DNA of 53,986 bases from JBDOQU01 sp039839375 (GTDB lineage Bacteria; Pseudomonadota; Alphaproteobacteria; DSM-16000; Inquilinaceae). This document shows, piece by piece, positions 48,114 through 53,986 of the stretch (position 1 is the first letter of the stretch; each line of letters opens with the position of its first letter). Both the position numbers and the translations under genes were made by a program. The notes under the pieces were generated by a model. The model searched no databases. It was not told where the DNA came from and saw nothing but the letters and a program-made list of their open reading frames with translations. The stretch lies in assembly GCF_039839375.1 (NCBI RefSeq), contig NZ_JBDOQU010000023.1, positions 1 to 53,986 of the forward strand, read 5' to 3'.

Positions 48114-48671
48114 TGATGTCTGGTCGGTCAGATTTGAAAGCCGATATTCTGCCAAGGCCTCATGGGCCGGGCCGTTGGAGCCCAGATGGCTGCGGTAGAG
48201 GGTGAAGGCATCCACCCGGATCGGCCCGGACCGGAAGAGCGCGTTGTCCTCCAGCCACCGGCCGACCCGGTCGGTCCGCGCCGCCGCGTTCAGCCGGCCG
48301 AGCGTCACGTGGGGATGGAACTTGCGGTCGTCGGGCGGCAGGCCGGCCGCCACCGATGCGCGGTCGACCTTGTCGTGGAGGAAGCGCAGGGGCTCCGTCC
48401 GGTCGACGCCCGCCCACAAGGTCTGCGGCTTGCGCGCCGTGCCGAAATGGCCGACGCCGTCGAGGACGAGGTCGAAGGAGGGAGCCTCCACCCGGCGAAG
48501 CGCGGCGTCGACATCCTCGGCCGCCGGCTCGTCCACCTCGCCCAGGAAGCGCAGCGTGACGTGGAAATTCTCCGGCGGCGTCCAGCGCGCGCCGGGCACG
48601 CCCGCCTGGAGGAGGGCGAGACGCTCGCGGACCGTTTCGGGCAGGCCCAGGGCCACGAACAGGCGGATCAT
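48102..48671 (-). CDS. thpR: RNA 2',3'-cyclic phosphodiesterase (2'-5' RNA ligase family)
   Basis: 2H phosphoesterase of 189 residues. The two H-x-T motifs are HVTLRFLGE (H37, T39) and HPHVTLGRL (H121, T123). The opening MIRLFVALGLPETVRERL is typical. It opens 2',3'-cyclic phosphates on RNA; the biological substrate is uncertain. The start is firm (GGGGAGGAC upstream of ATG 48671). The last residues (SPSW) and the stop codon are encoded by a family B repeat, so the original C-terminus was probably replaced or extended when the repeat inserted. It is 15 nt downstream of the aldo/keto reductase start region on the opposite end of a same-strand pair. Confidence 0.92.
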   Translation of the reverse strand: MIRLFVALGLPETVRERLALLQAGVPGARWTPPENFHVTLRFLGEVDEPAAEDVDAALRRVEAPSFDLVLDGVGHFGTARKPQTLWAGVDRTEPLRFLHDKVDRASVAAGLPPDDRKFHPHVTLGRLNAAARTDRVGRWLEDNALFRSGPIRVDAFTLYRSHLGSNGPAHEALAEYRLSNLTDQTSPSW

Positions 48672-48686
48672 TTGTCCTCCCCGACT

Positions 48687-49724
48687 TCAGGGGCAGGGAT
48701 TGGGGTTCCCCGCATGGATAGTTTCGATCCCCTCGATCACCTCCGGCGGCAGGGTGAGGTCGTAGGCGTCGATATCGGCCTTCAACTGCTCCATCGTCGT
48801 CGCGCCGATGATGGTGGAGGTGACGAAGGGCCGGTCGCGGACGAAGGCCAACGCCATCTGCGCCGGGTCCAGCCCGTGCCGCCGCGCCAGGTCGACATAG
48901 CGCCGCGTGGCCTCGTCGCCGCGCGGATTGTCGTAGCGGGAGCGGCGCGGGTCGGTCGCCCGGCGGGATCCCGCCGGCATCGCCCCGTCGAGATACTTGC
49001 CGCTGAGCGTGCCGCCGGCCAGCGGCGAATAGGCCAGAAGGCCGCAATCCTCCCGGATCGCGCACTCCGCCAGCCCGATCTCGAACGACCGGTTCAGCAG
49101 GCTGTAGGGGTTCTGGATCGAGACGATGCGCGGCAGGCCAACGCTTTCCGCCGCCCGCAGGGCGCTCATCATCCCCCAGGGCGTATCGTTGGACAGGCCG
49201 ACATGGCGGATCTTGCCGTCCCGCACCAGATCGGCCAGCGCCGCCAGTGTCTCCTCCGGCGGGGTCATCGCCTCGTCGCCGTCATGGCGGTAGTCCAGCT
49301 TGCCGAAGCTGTTGACGTTCCGGTCCGGCCAATGGGTCTGGTAGAGGTCGATATAGTCGGTCTTCAGCCGCTTCAGGCTGTCCTCGACCGCCCGGACGAT
49401 GTTCTTCCGGTCCAGCCGCTGATCCCCGTCGCGGATATATGCGCGCGTGCCGGGGCCGAGGATCTTGGAGGCGAGGACAATCCGGTCGCGGTTCTTTCGC
49501 GACTGGAACCACGTCCCGATGATCTCCTCCGTCCGGCCGTAGGTCTCGGCGGACGGCGGCACGGCATACATCTCCGCCGTGTCGAAGAAGTCGATCCCGC
49601 GATCCAGCGCGTAATCCATCTGGGCATGGCCCTCGGCTTCCGTGTTCTGGCCGCCCCAGGTCATGGTGCCCAGGCAGAAGGCGGTGACGTGAAGATCGGT
49701 GCGGCCGAGCCGACGACGCTCCAT
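48687..49724 (-). CDS. Aldo/keto reductase, Tas-like
   Basis: NADPH-dependent oxidoreductase of 345 residues, a TIM-barrel of the AKR superfamily. The catalytic tetrad is visible: D48 in FFDTAEMY, Y53, K87 in LASKIL and H131 in YQTHWPD. The length, the TETYGRTEEIIGTWFQ-like segment and the insert after HWPDRNV resemble the E. coli Tas group. The substrate is unknown. GGAGAG precedes ATG 49724. The thpR gene lies upstream... on the same strand only as a neighbour: thpR ends before this gene begins to be read, so the two are transcribed in the order AKR then thpR with a 15-nt gap. Confidence 0.92.
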   Translation of the reverse strand: MERRRLGRTDLHVTAFCLGTMTWGGQNTEAEGHAQMDYALDRGIDFFDTAEMYAVPPSAETYGRTEEIIGTWFQSRKNRDRIVLASKILGPGTRAYIRDGDQRLDRKNIVRAVEDSLKRLKTDYIDLYQTHWPDRNVNSFGKLDYRHDGDEAMTPPEETLAALADLVRDGKIRHVGLSNDTPWGMMSALRAAESVGLPRIVSIQNPYSLLNRSFEIGLAECAIREDCGLLAYSPLAGGTLSGKYLDGAMPAGSRRATDPRRSRYDNPRGDEATRRYVDLARRHGLDPAQMALAFVRDRPFVTSTIIGATTMEQLKADIDAYDLTLPPEVIEGIETIHAGNPNPCP

Positions 49725-49791
49725 GAGGGTCTCTCCGGATACGGGGGAAAAGAGGCAGCCCGGACGGGCCTGAGGGGCGCTTATAAGGCGT

Positions 49792-50496
49792 TCAGGACGA
49801 GGTGGCGAGCCCCTCGGCCTCGATCAGATCGACGATATAGGGCACGATCTGCTCGACGATCCGGGCCACGCCCTGCGCGTTGGGGTGCATTCCGTCCTGC
49901 TGGTTCAGCTCCGGGTCGGTCGCCACCCCTTCCAGGAAGAAGGGGTAGAGCGGGATCTCGAACTCATCGGACAGGGCCGGATAGATGGCGTCGAAACGTT
50001 CGGCGTAGTCCTCGCCCAGATTGGGCGGGGCGTACATGCCGGCCAGCAGGACCGGGATCTCCCGCGCCTCCAGCTCCCGCAATATGTCCGCCAGATTCTC
50101 CTTGGTCGCGGCGGGATCGATCCCGCGCAGCCCGTCATTGGCGCCCAGTTCCAGCAGCACCAGGTCGGGCTGGTCGCCCAGCGCCCATTCCAGCCGGGCC
50201 AGCCCGCCGGCGCTGGTGTCGCCGGAGACGCCGCCATTGATGACCTGGATGTCGACGCCCCGAGCCAGCAGCGCGGCTTCCAGCTGGACCGTGAAGCTCT
50301 CCCGGTCGGCGAGGCCGTAGCCCGCGACCAGGCTGTCGCCGAACGCCAGCAGCCGCAGCGTGTCGGCCTTCGCCGGCGTGAGCGGCGCCAGCGTCAGGAA
50401 GGTGGCCGCCGTCACGGACAGGATCAACGCCAGCAGAGTCCGCGCGGCGTTGAAACGGCTGGCGGGCGGGCCATCTAGGCTTGGAAACGGTGACAT
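49792..50496 (-). CDS. tesA: SGNH-hydrolase arylesterase / lysophospholipase (TesA-like)
   Basis: Secreted esterase of about 234 residues. The SGNH blocks are LAFGDSLVAGYGL (nucleophile serine), NGGVSGDTS (glycine), LELGANDGLRG (asparagine) and QDGMHPNAQG (Asp-His). A signal peptide (ARTLLALILSVTAATFLTLAPLTPAKA, shown as separate parts in the protein from residue 19) precedes. Three ATGs are possible: 50496 (shortest leader), 50511 and 50550, the last with GAGGACG just upstream. The 50550 start would overlap the divergent ybbA gene by 41 bases. Divergent tesA/ybbA-ybbP is a conserved proteobacterial arrangement. Confidence 0.9.
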   Translation of the reverse strand: MSPFPSLDGPPASRFNAARTLLALILSVTAATFLTLAPLTPAKADTLRLLAFGDSLVAGYGLADRESFTVQLEAALLARGVDIQVINGGVSGDTSAGGLARLEWALGDQPDLVLLELGANDGLRGIDPAATKENLADILRELEAREIPVLLAGMYAPPNLGEDYAERFDAIYPALSDEFEIPLYPFFLEGVATDPELNQQDGMHPNAQGVARIVEQIVPYIVDLIEAEGLATSS

Positions 50497-50509
50497 CGTC
50501 GGAGAGATC

Positions 50510-51235
50510 ATGGAACGGCCGGACGCTTCGATGAATGGACGAAACAGCATCGTCCTCGAAAAAGTTCACCTAGAATTGGAAAGCGCGGCCGGTCCCGTCA
50601 ACATATTGCGCGGAATAGATCTCTCGGTCGGGCTGGGCGAAGCGGTCAGCGTCGTCGGCCCGTCCGGGTCCGGCAAATCGACCATGATGATGATCTGCGG
50701 CGGGCTGGAGCGGCCCACCAGCGGCCGGGTCGAGGTGGCGGGGAAGGATCTGACCCGCCAGTCGGAGGACCAGCTTGCGCTGATCCGTCGCGACCATATC
50801 GGCATCGTCTTCCAGAATTTCCATCTGGTGCCGACCATGACGGCGCTGGAGAACGTCGCCATCCCGCTGGAGTTCGCCCGGCGCGATGACGCGTTCGACC
50901 GGGCGGCGGAGGGGCTGAAGGCGGTCGGCCTCGGCCACCGGCTGACCCATTATCCGGGCCAGCTTTCCGGCGGGGAGCAGCAGCGCACGGCCTTGGCCCG
51001 CGCCTTCGCGGCGGAGCCGGACCTGGTGCTGGCGGACGAGCCGACGGGCAACCTGGACGGCGACACCGGGCGGCAGATCATCGATCTGATGTTCGACCTG
51101 ACCCGCGACAAGCGCGCCACCCTGCTTCTCATCACCCATGACCCGGCGCTGGCGGAGCGATGCGACCGCGTCGTCCGGCTGGTCGACGGCCGGATCGTCG
51201 ATGACGGCCGGTCCGACCGGAGCGCCGCCGAATGA
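50510..51235 (+). CDS. ybbA: ABC transporter ATP-binding protein, YbbA/LolD type
   Basis: ATPase of 241 residues in the MacB/LolD-type clade. Walker A GPSGSGKS (50-57), FQNFHLVPTMTALENV, signature LSGGEQQRTA, Walker B LVLADEPTGNLD and the switch histidine in LITHDPALAERCD are all intact. The start ATG 50510 has GGAGA four bases upstream. It overlaps ybbP by ATGA and lies head-to-head with tesA. It presumably powers the YbbP permease-like protein in a mechanotransmission-type complex that extracts or senses periplasmic hydrophobic material. Confidence 0.93.
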   Translation: MERPDASMNGRNSIVLEKVHLELESAAGPVNILRGIDLSVGLGEAVSVVGPSGSGKSTMMMICGGLERPTSGRVEVAGKDLTRQSEDQLALIRRDHIGIVFQNFHLVPTMTALENVAIPLEFARRDDAFDRAAEGLKAVGLGHRLTHYPGQLSGGEQQRTALARAFAAEPDLVLADEPTGNLDGDTGRQIIDLMFDLTRDKRATLLLITHDPALAERCDRVVRLVDGRIVDDGRSDRSAAE

Positions 51236-53790
51236 CGGATTGCGGTGTGGGAGGCGCTGGCGGCGGCGGGCTGGGCCTCGCCTTCCGCCTCGCTAGGCGG
51301 GAGCTTCGCGGCGGGCTCAGGGGCTTCTACATCTTCCTCGCCTGCCTGGCGCTCGGCGTCGGCGCGATCGCCACCGTCCAGTCGGTGTCCAGCGGCATCC
51401 TGGAAGGGTTGCGGGAGGATGGCCGCGCGATCCTGGGCGGCGACATTCTGGTCCGGAACCTCTACCGGCCGATCGGCCCGGAGGCCGAAGGCTGGATCGC
51501 CGAACGGGCGGACGCGGTCTCCGCCGGCGCGGAGATGCGGGCGATGGCGCGCAATGCGGCCGGCGACAGCGCGCTCGTCGAATTCAAGGCGGTCGACGGG
51601 CTCTACCCGCTCTATGGCGCGATGGAACTGCGCGGCGGCGCGGAACTGGAGGCCGCGCTGGCGCGCACCGACGGGCGCTGGGGCGCGGTGGTGGAGGATA
51701 CGCTCCTCGGCCGGCTGGGCCTTGCCGTCGGCGACGAACTCCAAGTCGGGCAGGCGACGTTCGACATCCGCGCGGTGATCGAGCGGGAGCCGGACCGCGC
51801 GGCCGGCGGCAGCTTCTCCCTCGGTCCGCGCCTGATGGTCTCGCTCGACGCGCTGCCCGACACCGGGCTTCTCCAGCCCGGCAGCATGATAACCTACGAA
51901 TACCGCGTCCGGCTGCCTTCCGGCGGCGACCCCGACGCGGCGGTGGAGGCGCTGGAGGCGGCATTCCCGGACCGGAACTGGCGGGTGCGGGACTTCACCG
52001 ACGCCTCGCCGCAGCTTGAACGGATGATCAACCGGCTGACGCTGTTCCTGACGCTGGTTGGGCTGACGGCGCTGCTGGTCGGCGGGGTCGGCGTCGGCAA
52101 TGCGGTGAGGGCGTTCCTCGACGGCAAGCTGGCGACGGTGGCGACGCTGAAATGCCTGGGCGCGCCGGGGTCGCTGATCTTCCGGACCTATCTGCTGCAG
52201 ATCCTGATCCTGGCGGGCGGCGGCATCCTGATCGGGCTCGCGATCGGCATCGTCGCGCCGCCGCTGGTCAACGCGCTGGTCGCCGATCTGCTGCCGATCG
52301 AGGCGGAGGTCGGAATCTACCCGTGGGCGCTGGCGCTGGCGGCGGCGTTCGGGCTCCTGACGGCGCTCACCTTCTCCCTCTGGCCGCTGGCGCGGGCGCA
52401 GGAGGTTCCGGCGGCGGGGCTGTTCCGCTCGCTCGTCTCCCCCGACAGGGGCTGGCCGCGCGCGGCCTATGTCGCGGCGACGGCGGCCAGCGCCCTGGCG
52501 CTCGCCGGGCTGGCCGTGGCGACGGCGCAGGACCGGATGTTCGCGCTCGCCTTCGTCGGCGGGGCGGTCCTGACCATCCTCGCCTTCCGCGCGGCCGCCT
52601 GGGCCGCCATGCGGCTGGCGAAAGCGGCGGGCAGGCCAAGGTGGCCGGGGCTGAGGCTGGCGCTCGCCAATCTGCACCGCCCCGGCGCGCCGACGCCCAA
52701 CGTCATCCTGTCGCTCGGCCTCGGGTTGACCGTGCTGGTCGCCATCGCGCTGATCGAAGGCAACATGTCCCGGCAGGTCCGCGAAAGCCTGCCGGAGGTC
52801 GCGCCCTCCTTCTTCTTCATCGACATCCAGCCCGACCAGATCGGCCCCTTCACGGAGATTGTGACCGGCATCGAGGGCACGTCGAACCTGGAAAGCGTGC
52901 CCTCCCTGCGCGGGCGGATCGTCGCGATCAACGGTGTGCCGGCGGAACAGGCGCTGGTCGAACCCGGCGAATCCTGGCTGCTGCACGGCGATCGCGGCGT
53001 GACCTACGCCGCCCGCCCCAGCCCCGGCGACCGCATCATCGCCGGCGAATGGTGGCCGGAGGATTATGACGGGCCGCCGCTGATCTCGATCTACGAGGAT
53101 ATCGGCACGGCCTTCGGGATCGGCGTCGGCGACGAGATGACGGTCAACATCCTCGGCCGCGACCTCACGGCGGAAGTCGCCAGCCTCCGCGCCATCGAAT
53201 GGGAGACGCTCTCCATCAACTTCACGATGGTCTTCTCCCCCGAACCGCTCAGCAGCGTGCCGCACACCTATCTGGCGACTGTCCACACCGCATCGCCGGA
53301 GATCGACGCCCAGGTCCAGCGCGCCGTCACCGACGCCTTCGCCAATGTCACCGCCGTCCGGGTGCGCGACGCGCTGGAGACGGTGAACGGCATCCTGCGG
53401 CAGATCGGGGCGGCGGTCAGGGGCACGGCGGGGATCACGCTGATCGCCGGAACGCTGGTGCTGGCCGGGGCCATCGCCGCCGGGCACCGAAGGCGGGTCT
53501 ATGACAGCGTCGTGCTTAAGGTGCTGGGCGCCACGCGCGCCGACGTGCTGCGCGCCTTCTCGATCGAGTACGGCATATTGGGGCTGCTGACGGCCGCCAT
53601 CGCGGCGCTCGTCGGCACGGTTACGGCGTGGGCGGTGCTGACCCGGATCATGGAGATCGAATGGACCTTCATGCCTCAGGTGGTCCTCCTCACCACGGCG
53701 ATCTGCACCGCCATCACCCTCGGCTGCGGCTTCATCGGCACCTGGCGGGCCTTGAGCCAGAAAGCCGCCCCGCTACTGCGGACGGAGTGA
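51232..53790 (+). CDS. ybbP: FtsX-family ABC permease, YbbP type
   Basis: Membrane protein of 852 residues with the YbbP plan: an N-terminal helix (FYIFLACLALGVGAIATV), a large periplasmic domain (about 50-260), an FtsX domain with three helices (near 265-400), two more helices (about 405-460), a second periplasmic domain (about 490-700), and a C-terminal FtsX domain. The conserved ATLKCLGAPGSLIF and VVLKVLGATRADVLRAF coupling segments sit before the FtsX helices. It partners YbbA; the function is still debated, and exported-lipid or toxin-precursor handling is proposed for relatives. It starts inside the ybbA stop (ATGA). Confidence 0.93.
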   Translation: MTDCGVGGAGGGGLGLAFRLARRELRGGLRGFYIFLACLALGVGAIATVQSVSSGILEGLREDGRAILGGDILVRNLYRPIGPEAEGWIAERADAVSAGAEMRAMARNAAGDSALVEFKAVDGLYPLYGAMELRGGAELEAALARTDGRWGAVVEDTLLGRLGLAVGDELQVGQATFDIRAVIEREPDRAAGGSFSLGPRLMVSLDALPDTGLLQPGSMITYEYRVRLPSGGDPDAAVEALEAAFPDRNWRVRDFTDASPQLERMINRLTLFLTLVGLTALLVGGVGVGNAVRAFLDGKLATVATLKCLGAPGSLIFRTYLLQILILAGGGILIGLAIGIVAPPLVNALVADLLPIEAEVGIYPWALALAAAFGLLTALTFSLWPLARAQEVPAAGLFRSLVSPDRGWPRAAYVAATAASALALAGLAVATAQDRMFALAFVGGAVLTILAFRAAAWAAMRLAKAAGRPRWPGLRLALANLHRPGAPTPNVILSLGLGLTVLVAIALIEGNMSRQVRESLPEVAPSFFFIDIQPDQIGPFTEIVTGIEGTSNLESVPSLRGRIVAINGVPAEQALVEPGESWLLHGDRGVTYAARPSPGDRIIAGEWWPEDYDGPPLISIYEDIGTAFGIGVGDEMTVNILGRDLTAEVASLRAIEWETLSINFTMVFSPEPLSSVPHTYLATVHTASPEIDAQVQRAVTDAFANVTAVRVRDALETVNGILRQIGAAVRGTAGITLIAGTLVLAGAIAAGHRRRVYDSVVLKVLGATRADVLRAFSIEYGILGLLTAAIAALVGTVTAWAVLTRIMEIEWTFMPQVVLLTTAICTAITLGCGFIGTWRALSQKAAPLLRTE

Positions 53791-53802
53791 GAAGAAACGC
53801 CC

Positions 53803-53866
53803 CCTCACCCAACCCTCTCCCACGGAGGGGAGAGGGCTAACAACTTGACCCTCTCCCCTCCGTGGG
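53803..53866. repeat. Family C palindromic repeat, copy C2, cut by an IS
   Basis: CCCCTCACCCAACCCTCTCC, then a GAGGGGAGAGGGCT hairpin and ACCCTCTCCCCTCCGTGGG, after which the expected continuation (as in C1) is replaced by unrelated sequence at 53867. It probably served as the ybbP terminator region. Confidence 0.75.
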
Positions 53867-53986
53867 CTACGGCATTCACACATCTTTGGTTGAGTGGCGT
53901 TGGATGATCTGATTCTCTGGGTTTGATTGGGATTGGAGGATTGGACGATGGAGACGTCGCTGGGGCGGTTTGGTGACCGCCGCCTG
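53867..53986 (+). mobile_element. IS4-type insertion sequence, left end (element continues beyond window)
   Basis: From about 53867 (CTACGGCATTCACACATCTT) the sequence no longer matches the family C repeat and becomes less GC-rich, as expected for an IS left end and promoter region before the transposase gene. The right end, target duplication and full terminal repeats are outside the window. Confidence 0.6.
53949..53986 (+). CDS. IS4-family transposase, N-terminal fragment
   Basis: ATG 53949 opens a frame reading METSLGRFGDRRL to the end of the window. GGAGGATTGGACG lies upstream as ribosome binding site. An E-x-F-G-D-x-R-L pattern at the start is typical of the Tnp_DNA_bind domain of Tn5/IS4-like transposases. 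Only 12 complete codons and the last base triplet are visible, so the assignment is tentative. Confidence 0.6.

Noticed and set aside
48162..53487. Long antisense frames (692 residues plus strand, 845 residues minus strand) in the tesA/ybbP region
   Set aside because: They overlap complete genes with clear catalytic motifs, have no motifs of their own and lack ribosome binding sites.
1..53986. tRNA, rRNA or riboswitch genes
   Set aside because: No T-loop consensus with a matching cloverleaf, no rRNA-like segment and no recognisable riboswitch core was seen in the intergenic regions; short structured RNAs cannot be excluded by eye.

Overview
The window is strongly GC-rich chromosomal DNA from an alphaproteobacterium, most likely a Rhodospirillales-type organism. 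The main reasons are the core-gene order ftsK - lolA - xthA, glnK-amtB beside a UbiH-type hydroxylase, tight ATGA gene overlaps, dispersed palindromic intergenic repeats and many ABC importers. The genus cannot be read from the sequence. Both ends are cut inside insertion sequences: an IS110-type transposase tail at 1-93 and the start of an IS4-type transposase at 53949-53986.

Layout: (1) 0.2-6.9 kb: a hypothetical protein, a GTP cyclohydrolase II, a DUF427 protein, an orphan OmpR-type response regulator, a metallo-beta-lactamase-fold hydrolase, a methyltransferase and a membrane adenylate/guanylate cyclase. (2) 6.9-12.3 kb: a phosphonate-type importer (phnD, C, E, E) divergent from a HAD phosphatase and a DeoR regulator, with a hairpin attenuator between phnD and phnC. 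(3) 13.1-17.6 kb: oxyanion genes, namely a MOT1-type molybdate permease, the tungstate-type importer tupBCA and a divergent HTH-plus-binding-domain regulator. (4) 17.7-18.9 kb: a RES-domain toxin with an unusual excisionase-HTH antitoxin and an operator array. (5) 18.9-26.3 kb: an operon of a polysaccharide deacetylase, a small membrane protein and an Opp-type importer (fused DF, A, B, C). (6) 26.6-35.7 kb: a divergent envelope-glycan locus. Four glycosyltransferases and a histidine phosphatase face an ABC-exporter-like protein whose nucleotide-binding domain is interrupted and degenerate, followed by a free-standing cyclic-nucleotide-binding protein and a methyltransferase. (7) 35.7-36.6 kb: a second, different RES/Xre toxin-antitoxin pair. 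(8) 36.7-47.5 kb: housekeeping genes (xthA, class I amidotransferase, fatty acid hydroxylase, lolA, ftsK, aminotransferase, amtB, glnK, ubiquinone hydroxylase). (9) 48.1-53.8 kb: thpR, aldo/keto reductase, and tesA divergent from ybbA-ybbP.

Three families of intergenic palindromic repeats are scattered through the window and nest at 39.3-39.7 and 47.5-48.1 kb. Family A shows paired base changes that preserve its hairpins.

The least familiar part is region 6. The ABC protein keeps a complete transmembrane half but has lost the Walker A lysine, the LSGGQ motif and the Walker B aspartate, and carries roughly 290 extra residues with repeated motif segments. Its coupling to a cNMP-binding protein with intact ligand residues, in a window that also encodes a cyclase and a phosphodiesterase-like hydrolase, suggests a cyclic-nucleotide-controlled envelope glycan or glycolipid system. 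That function is inference.
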